Shown here in pieces: positions 52,229 through 59,988 of a stretch of DNA of 64,000 bases; the first letter of the stretch is position 1; each line of letters starts with the position of its first letter. The notes beneath the pieces are model-generated. The model was given only the letters and a program-made list of their open reading frames with translations, was not told where the DNA came from and did not search any database. Source of the DNA: Armatimonadota bacterium (GTDB lineage: Bacteria > Armatimonadota > Fimbriimonadia > Fimbriimonadales > Fimbriimonadaceae); NCBI GenBank assembly GCA_020438215.1, contig JAGQUX010000003.1, forward strand, positions 1 to 64,000. The letters are read 5' to 3'. The translations under genes and the position numbers were made by a program.

Positions 52229-54846
52229 TTCAGCGATGTTCCTTGTTTACTATAACCGTTGAAGCAGACAACTGAGGCCCAAAAATAGGGATGCTCGTAT
52301 TTCTGCTGGAGTGCTTCTCTTGCGACATTCAAGCAACTCATTACATCTCGCCCAGCCGAAAGCGATCCATAAAACGCTTCCGACCAATCCACCGAAGACC
52401 GATCATCAATAGCCCATTGCCCCGCCAGAACCCGTTCAGCACCACAGGCTAAGAATCCTCTGCTTAGCCCATCCGGTTCGTAACGGTTGATACTGCTCAT
52501 GGCTCCCGAGAAACAGGCGGCCATCGTGACATGTCCTATTCGAGCTTTAGATCTCACCAGTTCTGCCGCCTGGATTTGTCCATCACTCAAATTTATAGAC
52601 GAAAGCATGGGGTTCGATGGTTGGAAAATTCCATGAGCGGCAATGTGCAGGATATCAATGCATCCTCCTTCCAGCGAATCTCTTGCCTCTGAGATTGTTG
52701 TGCACACCTCCGCCATAGGATAAAAAGAGATCAACGTCGCGACCTCTTGGTGAACATGAGGCAAGTCCTCTGCCTCGTGATACCAAATCACCACTCTTTT
52801 TTGCGAAATCGGCTTGCTTTTCAGTTCACTACGCCCTGGTGTCAATGAAATTTGCACCGAATCGTCTCGTGCCATCGCCTGCCAAGGCACCGACCAGAAC
52901 ACTCCTTCCGGAGAAAGTCGTTTGCAAATCGTAGGATCAAACTGGAGCTTGATTTGCAGTTCATTCAAAAGCTCTTGGCACTGCTTTCCATCACTTTGGA
53001 AGCCAAGAGACGGCTCAACAAGTTCAAAGTGCAACCACCGCAGCTTTTGATCCAGTTCGCTCGCAGAAATTTCAAGCTTGGTCGCTTGGTTGTCGCGTAT
53101 GAGATAGAGATCATCTTTGACTTCAAGATAAATCCATTCTCCTGGATCATTTTTAGCATCGTACTGGTGCCAGAGCCGGTCACCAACCTCGAACGTGAGC
53201 TCGCGCCACATCCGCTGGACAGAGGCTGAAGCGGCTTCCAGGCGTTGAGAGCGCTGACCTTCTTGATTTGATGTGCGTCGTTGAATCTCAGAGCGAAGTT
53301 CTGTCAGCCTTACGCGTAGATCACCATCCAGCGGTGAAGGCTGATTGAGAATCTCATCAACAAGAGCGATTGATCGTGAACGGATAATGATCTCCCGAAC
53401 CTGGGCGATTCTTTCCGGAGTCTGGGAGGCAAGTAGCGACTCGAGCCAAGTTTGGATGGCTTCGGCTTTATTGCGCAGGTATCCAGCAACAGAAAGGTTG
53501 GACTGAACCGCCATTCTTCCCCGCCAAATCTCCTCAGCCATTTGGGAAAAGTAGCGATCTCTTTGCTTCCCTTCGCTTTGGAGCGCCTGGACGTAATACA
53601 TCTCCCAAACGAGGTCAAAGAGTGCCGGATTTTTGGCAAGCTGTTTCAGATTTTTGATGGCACTGCGAACACCGTTCTTTGCCTGGACAATTAAGTTCGC
53701 AAAAAGCATCCTCGACTGCCCATGAAGCCTCAGAGTTTCGCCCGCCTGGATCAACTCATCCAATTGCTTTCGACTGAGTTTGCGTACTGAAAATGTGTAT
53801 CGCGTGGTGATGACATCGGCAATCCAGACATCATCACCGTACTTGCGATAGTCTTGTTCTGCCCGTTTGAGTGCCACCTTGGCTGACTCATTCTTCCCTT
53901 GCCAGAATCGACAGATGGCAATCCCCTGCCAACACCCGGCGCGGTGGACAAGCATGTTTTTCGCCCATTGCTTTCTGAGTGCGGACTGGTAGGCATCTTC
54001 CGCTTCCGACCACATGTTCATCGCCAGATAAACACCGCCCAAATCATGTTCAACGCGGAAAGCTTCTTCCTCATCGGAACTGAAAGAGTTGCGCACTTCT
54101 AAGAGAGTTTTGAGAGCTAAATCGTAATGTCCATCAAGCCGCTCCGCGGCGGCGATATTGGATTGCGCGGTAGCTGCGTAGTCAGTGAGCCCAAGTGAGA
54201 GGAAACCGACATATGCTTCTTCCGCAACAGGGCGGACAAAATCAGCGGGTTTCCTGCCAAGTAGCGCAGTTGACAACCCAGTCAGAGCCATTGCCCGTTC
54301 TATGGGAGCTTCCTCCTGAGAAAGGTGACTAGTTGCCCGCTCGTACCACCCCTCAGCCTCGGCAAGCTCATCAAACCATGCGTGGGCGTTACCTGTGTTG
54401 AGGGCGATCTTTCCAGCGGTTACTTTGTCGCCTTCGCGAACGGCGATAGCAAAGAGTTCTGATCCCAAGGCGATTGCCGAACGCTTTCTGCCCGCTCGGG
54501 CAAATGAGTCGATTCCACCAAGCGCGAACTTTGCACCCTCTGCTTCTGACTGAGCTACTTTCCGGGCTTCTTGAAAAGCGTTTGCGCTCGCCAACCACTT
54601 ACCCTGTAGTTTGAGATGAAGAGCTTTGAAGCGATATCCAGCTGGCTCACAACCATCGACCTGGATAAATGCGGCACCGATTTCTGCGAGCCGGAGTGCC
54701 TCGTCGTAATCTCGGCCGGATTCAATGCGCCATTGATTGAAAAGTGCTTCTGCCAGTTCAGGAACGCCGTGTTTCCGAACAACACTTCTAGCATTAGCGA
54801 TCGAATCCGCTTTCTCAAGTAGCTTCAGGAAATCGTCACTCGTCAT
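52225..54846 (-). CDS. TPR-CHAT cysteine protease
   Basis: An 873-residue protein. Residues ~40-470 are tetratricopeptide-like repeats ('YDEALRLAEIGAAFIQVDG', 'EAEDAYQSALRKQW' and similar). Residues ~660-870 are a CHAT domain, the caspase-like protease fold related to separase. The dyad is His738 in 'ILHIAAHGIFQPSNP' and Cys778 in 'VTMAACFSGAM', spaced as usual for CHAT. No signal peptide, so cytosolic. I start at the ATG 54844-54846, overlapping the previous gene by 11 bases; the longer frame is unlikely. TPR-CHAT proteins cleave specific partner proteins, as in type III-E CRISPR and gasdermin systems. The target here is unknown; the 177-aa product is a candidate. Confidence 0.88.
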   Translation of the reverse strand: MTSDDFLKLLEKADSIANARSVVRKHGVPELAEALFNQWRIESGRDYDEALRLAEIGAAFIQVDGCEPAGYRFKALHLKLQGKWLASANAFQEARKVAQSEAEGAKFALGGIDSFARAGRKRSAIALGSELFAIAVREGDKVTAGKIALNTGNAHAWFDELAEAEGWYERATSHLSQEEAPIERAMALTGLSTALLGRKPADFVRPVAEEAYVGFLSLGLTDYAATAQSNIAAAERLDGHYDLALKTLLEVRNSFSSDEEEAFRVEHDLGGVYLAMNMWSEAEDAYQSALRKQWAKNMLVHRAGCWQGIAICRFWQGKNESAKVALKRAEQDYRKYGDDVWIADVITTRYTFSVRKLSRKQLDELIQAGETLRLHGQSRMLFANLIVQAKNGVRSAIKNLKQLAKNPALFDLVWEMYYVQALQSEGKQRDRYFSQMAEEIWRGRMAVQSNLSVAGYLRNKAEAIQTWLESLLASQTPERIAQVREIIIRSRSIALVDEILNQPSPLDGDLRVRLTELRSEIQRRTSNQEGQRSQRLEAASASVQRMWRELTFEVGDRLWHQYDAKNDPGEWIYLEVKDDLYLIRDNQATKLEISASELDQKLRWLHFELVEPSLGFQSDGKQCQELLNELQIKLQFDPTICKRLSPEGVFWSVPWQAMARDDSVQISLTPGRSELKSKPISQKRVVIWYHEAEDLPHVHQEVATLISFYPMAEVCTTISEARDSLEGGCIDILHIAAHGIFQPSNPMLSSINLSDGQIQAAELVRSKARIGHVTMAACFSGAMSSINRYEPDGLSRGFLACGAERVLAGQWAIDDRSSVDWSEAFYGSLSAGRDVMSCLNVAREALQQKYEHPYFWASVVCFNGYSKQGTSLK

Positions 54847-55369
54847 GATCCAGAATTTCCTGGGCGTTCGGCACAACTAACGTTTCCTCTAGCCCAATGA
54901 TCTGAATGCGGGAGTGATCCAAAGTGGAAACTTCAAAACGGAATGTGCCGCTTGGATCACACTCCACCGTCTCGTTTCCGAGAACGGAAAGTGCGCCCGA
55001 TTGGTTGACCTTTCCGAGGACTTCCCAGCCATCTGGTATCGCGGAATACATGATTCGCAGACTCACTTCTCCATCTTGAAAGGCGAATTGGTGCTGATTC
55101 CCACCCGAACGAGCCGCATGCATTGGCTTGAGCATCATGCTGAAATCCAGAAGACGCATAGGCTTCCGTTCAGGCATGATGGCCATTGCTTTTCGCATCG
55201 TTGCTTCTGGCACTTGCGGCATGACGGCCCTCAGCTCAGCTACGGTCATCTTGAGCTGTTCAAGACGACTAGATTCCCGATCAGTGAGTTCCCCAGCCGC
55301 ACTGAGCGGCTGATCCCCCATGGCAATATCCACCAATAAGGTGAGTCGATCATTTGGACGATTGAACAT
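54836..55369 (-). CDS. Small protein between sigma factor and CHAT protease
   Basis: A 177-residue soluble protein I do not recognise. The first ~90 residues are helical and Met/Leu-rich ('RESSRLEQLKMTVAELRAVM', 'EATMRKAMAIMPERKPMRLL'). The last ~70 residues are a small beta-sandwich ('VSLRIMYSAIPDGWEVLGKV', 'GTFRFEVSTLDHSRIQIIGL'). It starts inside the sigma gene (20-base overlap) behind an AGGGAG site and ends inside the CHAT gene. The placement suits an anti-sigma or protease-substrate role, but no known anti-sigma motif is visible, so this is inference. Confidence 0.7.
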   Translation of the reverse strand: MFNRPNDRLTLLVDIAMGDQPLSAAGELTDRESSRLEQLKMTVAELRAVMPQVPEATMRKAMAIMPERKPMRLLDFSMMLKPMHAARSGGNQHQFAFQDGEVSLRIMYSAIPDGWEVLGKVNQSGALSVLGNETVECDPSGTFRFEVSTLDHSRIQIIGLEETLVVPNAQEILDHDE

Positions 55370-55991
55370 TGTATAACTCCCTTAAGGCGCGTCGCGAAAG
55401 CCCTGATACATCTTCGCCTTCAAAGAATCCCTTCTTAATCAGAACTGACCTCAACTTCTCAATACAGCGACTTCGCGTTGGCCCTATTGAGCCAGGTGCA
55501 ATCCCCAGCGATTCTGAAATCTCATCATAAGAAAGAGGTTTCTCATCGAAGAGGGCAAGAAGGAGATCTTTGCAAATGGGTTTCAGCTGACTAAGCGATT
55601 CGATGGCGGTTTCGTGCTGCGCCCCGATAGCAACTAAGTCATCAGCGGCATCCACATCTGCTTGAATCACCTCTTCTAATAGTTCATTGTTTTCCCCGAT
55701 ATTTCGTGTTTTAGAGGAGAGACGAGATATTCTGATGGACTCTCGGCTGGCAGTGACGGTCAGCCACTTCCCAATGCGGTGACCATCATCTATCTTTTCA
55801 AGATTCTTATAAAGTGCCAGGAAAGTGTGCTGAAAGACCTCCTCGGCATCTTCAGCTTGAAGGCGCGCGGATCGGGCAACACTGTAAACCAGGTTGCCAT
55901 ACATCTCGACTAATCCTCTCCAGGCACTATCATCACCGCGCCTTGCCCTGAGCAAAAAAGAGTGGGCGAGATGCGGATCTATTCCACGCAT
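55350..55991 (-). CDS. ECF-type sigma-70 family factor
   Basis: A 213-residue sigma factor. Sigma-2 is at residues ~10-85 ('RRGDDSAWRGLVEMYGNLVY', 'EDAEEVFQHTFLALYKNL'), and sigma-4 at ~125-185 ('LSYDEISESLGIAPGSIGPT', 'RSRCIEKLRSVL'). Sigma-3 is absent, as in ECF factors. About 25 extra residues follow ('GEDVSGLSRRALRELYN'). I start at the ATG 55989-55991, which has TACAAT (55999-56004) seven bases upstream; the frame is open further, but the added residues are unlike a sigma-2 domain. First gene of the four-gene operon, so it may control its own operon. Confidence 0.92.
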   Translation of the reverse strand: MRGIDPHLAHSFLLRARRGDDSAWRGLVEMYGNLVYSVARSARLQAEDAEEVFQHTFLALYKNLEKIDDGHRIGKWLTVTASRESIRISRLSSKTRNIGENNELLEEVIQADVDAADDLVAIGAQHETAIESLSQLKPICKDLLLALFDEKPLSYDEISESLGIAPGSIGPTRSRCIEKLRSVLIKKGFFEGEDVSGLSRRALRELYNVQSSK

Positions 55992-55998
55992 GAAAAAA

Positions 55999-56004
55999 AT
56001 TGTA
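55999..56004 (-). promoter_or_regulatory. -10 box of the sigma/CHAT operon
   Basis: TACAAT on the minus strand, seven bases (TTTTTTC) before the sigma-factor ATG. No -35 hexamer of sigma-70 type is clear, so an ECF-type promoter is possible. Confidence 0.45.
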
Positions 56005-56072
56005 TCACGCTTTGCATTTGTTTGCTTATAGGTTGTGACGGCGGACAACCGCCAGACTTTGAGGAACAAAAA

Positions 56073-56450
56073 ATGAAAAACACAATGAAAGCAACTGCAG
56101 TCGTCGGACTTGCGTCCCTAGCCCTCTTCGCATTCGCGATGCTCGGTCGATACGAAGCTCGAATGAGTGGCGAAGGCGGAAAAGGCAAAGCGAAGATGCA
56201 GTCCAAGCAAAAGCGCGGCGAATACCAAGCAGAGTTTGAAGTTGAGGGCGAAAATATGCTCTCCGATGCTAGCTACTGGATCAATGTCGATGGCCAGTCA
56301 TTCTTGGTCAACACCAACGCATTCGGCTCATTCGAATTCTCTGCTCGCTACTCCAGCCCCGACCATCCGAACATCGAAGGCGGCACCCCTATCAACATCA
56401 CCAATGGCGCCGGCGATGTGGTGATGCAAGGCGTCTTTCAACAACGATAA
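56073..56450 (+). CDS. Small exported protein divergent from the sigma operon
   Basis: A 125-residue protein with an N-terminal helix ('AVVGLASLALFAFAMLG'), a basic stretch ('GKGKAKMQSKQKRGEYQ') and a beta-rich body ('SYWINVDGQSFLVNTNAFGS'). I do not recognise it. A GAGG site lies nine bases before the ATG. It is divergent from the sigma-factor gene with about 80 bases between starts, so the two may be co-regulated; it could be a target of the sigma factor or subtilase. A good terminator follows. Confidence 0.6.
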   Translation: MKNTMKATAVVGLASLALFAFAMLGRYEARMSGEGGKGKAKMQSKQKRGEYQAEFEVEGENMLSDASYWINVDGQSFLVNTNAFGSFEFSARYSSPDHPNIEGGTPINITNGAGDVVMQGVFQQR

Positions 56451-56500
56451 AACACATCACGACTGATGCAAGTACCGCTTGCGCAGCATACACGCCAATT

Positions 56501-56529
56501 GGCCGGGTTCATCACCCGGCCATTTTTTT
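56501..56529 (+). terminator. Intrinsic terminator
   Basis: Perfect 8-bp stem (GGCCGGGT with ACCCGGCC, 56501-56521) around a 5-base loop, then a T7 run. Confidence 0.9.
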
Positions 56530-56589
56530 GTGTTGTTGGGCATTCAAAATCATTCGGCCCATCACCGAGGTATCCCAGAAATCGACCCG

Positions 56590-56595
56590 TATAAT
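56590..56595 (+). promoter_or_regulatory. -10 box of hppD
   Basis: A perfect TATAAT. It is followed by a short leader with a GAGGA ribosome-binding site, unlike the leaderless genes around it. No clear -35. Confidence 0.5.
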
Positions 56596-56614
56596 CTTTT
56601 TGAGGATAAATCTA

Positions 56615-57703
56615 ATGGGTGTTGATACATTTCCAATTCGAGGCATTGACCACATCCGGCACTATGTCAACAACGCTCGCCAATCGAGCTTTTTCTACCG
56701 CGAGACGATGGGTTTCAACGTTGTCGGCTACCGCGGCTTAGAGACCGGTTCGCAAGATCAAGTTGACTATGTACTGGAACAAGAAGATGTTCGGCTGGTC
56801 TTCAGTGCACCGCTCAGACCGGGTCACCCGATGGCAGAAAAGATTGCCTATCACGGTGACTTTGTCCAAGACATTGCATTTGAAGTCGATGATGTTGATT
56901 TGGCGTACAAGCTCGCTACCGAGCGGGGAGCCAAGGGTTGGCAAGAGCCACACACGCTCGAAGATGATCATGGCAAGATTCGGATCGCCAGCATTTGCAC
57001 ATACGGCGATACAGTTCACTCGCTGATCAATCGCGACAACTACAAAGGCACCTTCATGCCGGAGTTTCGCGAGCACTTTGAACAAGGTGTTGGCATTGGC
57101 ATCAAGGGTGTCGATCACGCGGTCGGCAACGTCGAACTCGGCAAGATGAACGTCTGGGTGAAATGGTACGAAGACATTCTTGGCTTCACCAACATGCTCA
57201 CCTTCGATGACAAGGACATCTCCACCGAGTACACCGCTCTAATGTCCAAGGTGATGTCTAGCGGGAATGGTCGCGTCAAATTCCCAATCAACGAACCTGC
57301 TGCTGGCCTGAAAAAATCTCAGATTGATGAATATCTGGAGTTCTTTGGTGGTGCAGGTGTCCAGCACGTTGCGCTAATCACGGATGACATCATCCACACA
57401 GTTACCGAACTGCAAAAGCGAGGAGTTCCCTTCCTCACCGTTCCGATGACGTACTACGAAGAACTTCCTGGTCGCGTCGGAGAAATCGATGAAGATATCG
57501 AAGTGCTCTCCAAGCTCGGCATCCTGGTGGATCGTGACGATGAAGGTTATCTCCTTCAAATCTTCACCAAGCCGATCACCGACCGCCCGACTCTCTTTTA
57601 CGAGATCATCAACCGCAAGGGCGCGAAGAGCTTTGGAAAAGGCAACTTCAAGGCACTCTTCGAGTCGATCGAGCGAGAGCAGGCCATTCGCGGCACGCTC
57701 TGA
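56615..57703 (+). CDS. hppD: 4-hydroxyphenylpyruvate dioxygenase
   Basis: Non-haem iron oxygenase that turns 4-hydroxyphenylpyruvate into homogentisate, in tyrosine catabolism. The 362-residue length is normal. The iron ligands are visible: His168 ('IKGVDHAVGN'), His251 ('GAGVQHVALITDD') and Glu330 ('TLFYEIINRKG'). The C-terminal 'GFGKGNFKALFE'-type block reads 'SFGKGNFKALFESIEREQ'. The start at ATG 56615 follows GAGGA by eight bases. No hmgA or fahA lies next to it, so the downstream steps are elsewhere or the product serves pigment or quinone synthesis. Confidence 0.97.
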   Translation: MGVDTFPIRGIDHIRHYVNNARQSSFFYRETMGFNVVGYRGLETGSQDQVDYVLEQEDVRLVFSAPLRPGHPMAEKIAYHGDFVQDIAFEVDDVDLAYKLATERGAKGWQEPHTLEDDHGKIRIASICTYGDTVHSLINRDNYKGTFMPEFREHFEQGVGIGIKGVDHAVGNVELGKMNVWVKWYEDILGFTNMLTFDDKDISTEYTALMSKVMSSGNGRVKFPINEPAAGLKKSQIDEYLEFFGGAGVQHVALITDDIIHTVTELQKRGVPFLTVPMTYYEELPGRVGEIDEDIEVLSKLGILVDRDDEGYLLQIFTKPITDRPTLFYEIINRKGAKSFGKGNFKALFESIEREQAIRGTL

Positions 57704-57721
57704 TCAAGCATAAACATTAAC

Positions 57722-57766
57722 AAAAACCCCTGATTCAGAAACCTTTGGTTCGGATTAGGGGTTTTA
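57722..57766 (+). terminator. Intrinsic terminator of hppD
   Basis: AAAAACCCCT pairs with AGGGGTTTT across 57722-57765, with partial pairing inside (GATTC/GGATT). It ends only ten bases before the next start. Confidence 0.75.
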
Positions 57767-57776
57767 TCTGTTAATC

Positions 57777-58352
57777 ATGCGAATCAGGAGGATATTGTTG
57801 GCCGCCGTTGTTGCGTCTGCTATTGCAGCTGGTTCCGCTTGGTTTATTACATTTCATGCTCAGCAAGAGAACTCCCCTCAGATTATTGGAGGGATTCCTC
57901 AGGCGATACTCTCCCAATCCCCTTCCCTTCAGCTCGCATACGATCGCTACACCGAGCGTGGCTCCAAGTACATCTGGGGAACAAATGATTGCTCAGTTTT
58001 CTTGATCGACTACATGAAAGGGCAAGGCGCTCCCATCAAGAAACGCTGGACAACCCGCGAACTCTTTGAGCCCGCCAAGATGGATGTCTTTGGCTACAAC
58101 TTCTTTGGATATCCCCCCGAGCAATCCAAAGCCGGTGATCTAGTCGTTTTTCGCTACATCGGCACAGAGGGTACCGAGGTCGGTCATTGCGGAATCGTGA
58201 TTGAAGAAGGTGAGCAGAAGTACGTTGTTCACAACTCATCCCCCTATGGAGGGGTGGTCACCCAATCAGCGGATGGGTTCTTCCGTCAAGCGAAGTCGCT
58301 CAATGCCAATCTCCGGATTTTCCGCCCCAAAGCGCACGCCCACACAATATGA
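57777..58352 (+). CDS. NlpC/P60-like anchored protein, copy 1
   Basis: A 191-residue protein with an N-terminal membrane anchor ('ILLAAVVASAIAAGSAWFI') and an NlpC/P60-like cysteine-peptidase fold. 'SKYIWGTNDCSVFLIDYMK' holds the probable nucleophile Cys, and 'EVGHCGIVIEEG' the His. It likely cuts peptidoglycan peptides or related amides outside the membrane. TTATCT (57764-57769) is seven bases before the ATG, inside the hppD terminator. It overlaps its paralogue downstream by ATGA. The family assignment rests on the two motifs and general length. Confidence 0.75.
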   Translation: MRIRRILLAAVVASAIAAGSAWFITFHAQQENSPQIIGGIPQAILSQSPSLQLAYDRYTERGSKYIWGTNDCSVFLIDYMKGQGAPIKKRWTTRELFEPAKMDVFGYNFFGYPPEQSKAGDLVVFRYIGTEGTEVGHCGIVIEEGEQKYVVHNSSPYGGVVTQSADGFFRQAKSLNANLRIFRPKAHAHTI

Positions 58353-58972
58353 ACAAGTACAAAGCCTTCCGCTTCATCTTCGTCGGCACAATTTTGTTGC
58401 TCGTGGGAGTTATTGGCTACGTCCTTTCGCGAGCAGATTTTGACGATGGCTTGGGCGAATCTCAGGTTTGGCCAATTGAGCAGGATGAGATTCCAGGGGA
58501 GCCGATTGAAGAACCACAACTGATTGTCGGATTTCCTGACGATCTGAAAGCTAAAGACCCCGCAGCTAAGAAGTCATATGATCAGTACATGGATAAGGGC
58601 GGCAAGTACATCTGGGGAGCTAACGATTGCTCAATCTTTGTGCAGGATTACATGAAAGCCAGCGGTGCAAATGTCGAAAAACGCTGGACAACCAAAGAGC
58701 TTTTCCAGCCCAAAAGGATGGAGAAATACGGATATTCCTATTGGGAGCACGAGGCGGGTAACCAGTTCCCCGACGGCACGGTTCTCATTTATCGCTGGGA
58801 ATCAGGTGATCAAGGCTGGGGGCACTGCGGAATCGTCACCAACCACTTCGGCGATACCCGAGTAATGCACAACGACCCGATCAACAAAGGACTGGTTGTC
58901 GAACCGTTCAACGATTTCCTGCGAATGGCGGAGCTTCGTGAAGGCAAACTCCGCGTTTTTGTTCCCAACTAG
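58349..58972 (+). CDS. NlpC/P60-like anchored protein, copy 2
   Basis: A 207-residue tandem paralogue of the preceding gene, with the same layout: an anchor ('FIFVGTILLLVGVIGYVL'), then 'GKYIWGANDCSIFVQDYMK' (Cys) and 'GWGHCGIVTNHFGDTRV' (His). Identity to copy 1 is strongest around 'KRWTTKELFQPKRM' versus 'KRWTTRELFEPAKM'. It overlaps copy 1 (ATGA) and its end overlaps the convergent oxidoreductase gene by four bases. Function as for copy 1; the duplicates may act on different substrates. Confidence 0.75.
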   Translation: MNKYKAFRFIFVGTILLLVGVIGYVLSRADFDDGLGESQVWPIEQDEIPGEPIEEPQLIVGFPDDLKAKDPAAKKSYDQYMDKGGKYIWGANDCSIFVQDYMKASGANVEKRWTTKELFQPKRMEKYGYSYWEHEAGNQFPDGTVLIYRWESGDQGWGHCGIVTNHFGDTRVMHNDPINKGLVVEPFNDFLRMAELREGKLRVFVPN

Positions 58973-59952
58973 CTTGTCGCTGGTTTGACTGGCTTCCCTG
59001 TTTGAGCACTTTCAATCGCGGCTAGGGCAATCGCGACTGCCTTGAGGCCATCGAGACCGCCAACGGCTGGCTCCGTTCCGTTCTTGACCGCATCCACAAA
59101 TCCGCGCAGCTGCCGGTAGTAGGGGTCGGTGCTGACATGGTTCGGTGTTTCGTTGCGAGTGCCACTATCAGTATGGGTTCGGAGACTCGGGGCATTCCGC
59201 GAATCAAAATCGATCAACCCCTTGCTTCCACAGACTTCTAACGTTGTTCGGAAACCGCTCGGATCCATCCAAGTTGCTTCGACATGGGCGATCGCCCCTG
59301 ATTCAAAACTGAGCGTGATGAGAGCGTAGTCGCCTTGAACATTGGAATCAAGATTCGGGAAATTAGCTCGTACAGATTGAGCAAAGACTTGGGTGCACTC
59401 GCCGAGCGTCCAGCGAAGCCAATCTAGCTCGTGGATACCAAGATCGAGGATGACACCGCCGCTCAGTTCAGGATTCTGGAACCAGCCATCGGAGCCAACC
59501 GGCGCGCGTCCACCGCGTCGCATCCGAACGGCAGCAGGATCACCGATCTCACCGGAAACGACCACTTGATGCGCTTTCTCATGTTCGGGGAAGAAACGAA
59601 CAACGTGTCCCACAGAGAACGGAACACCTTTGGCATTGGCAGCATCGAGGATTTCGCGGCATTCTTCAACCGTGCGGGCCATGGGTTTTTCGAGGAGAAC
59701 CGCTTTGCCGGCGTCAATTGCTTCCAGCGAAAACTGCTTATGGAGATGGGTTGGCAGGCAGATATCGACGATGTCGCAGGTAGCAAGAAGGTCTTCGTAG
59801 CTATCGGTTTTCTTTGCCCCGTGATGCTTACAAAATGCGCCGAGCTTTTCCAAATCGCGGTCGTAAGCGTAAAGCTCAACATCGGGCATGTTCACATAGT
59901 GCCGTGCGTGGACATTCCCCATTCCCCCAGTTCCAACAACGCCAACTTTCAT
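58969..59952 (-). CDS. Gfo/Idh/MocA family oxidoreductase
   Basis: A 327-residue NAD(P)-dependent oxidoreductase. A Rossmann 'KVGVVGTGGMGNVHARHY' starts the protein, and 'VLLEKPMARTVEECREIL' has the catalytic Glu-Lys-Pro. 'GVILDLGIHELDWLRWT' is the C-terminal domain His motif. A GGAGGG site lies seven bases upstream. Sugars, inositols or related polyols are typical substrates; this one lacks the GH109 blocks of the 6748 gene and looks like a classical dehydrogenase. The exact substrate is unknown. Confidence 0.92.
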   Translation of the reverse strand: MKVGVVGTGGMGNVHARHYVNMPDVELYAYDRDLEKLGAFCKHHGAKKTDSYEDLLATCDIVDICLPTHLHKQFSLEAIDAGKAVLLEKPMARTVEECREILDAANAKGVPFSVGHVVRFFPEHEKAHQVVVSGEIGDPAAVRMRRGGRAPVGSDGWFQNPELSGGVILDLGIHELDWLRWTLGECTQVFAQSVRANFPNLDSNVQGDYALITLSFESGAIAHVEATWMDPSGFRTTLEVCGSKGLIDFDSRNAPSLRTHTDSGTRNETPNHVSTDPYYRQLRGFVDAVKNGTEPAVGGLDGLKAVAIALAAIESAQTGKPVKPATS

Positions 59953-59988
59953 CTTCCCTCCATGCTATCCGATTTAGGCTCAGTGCAA

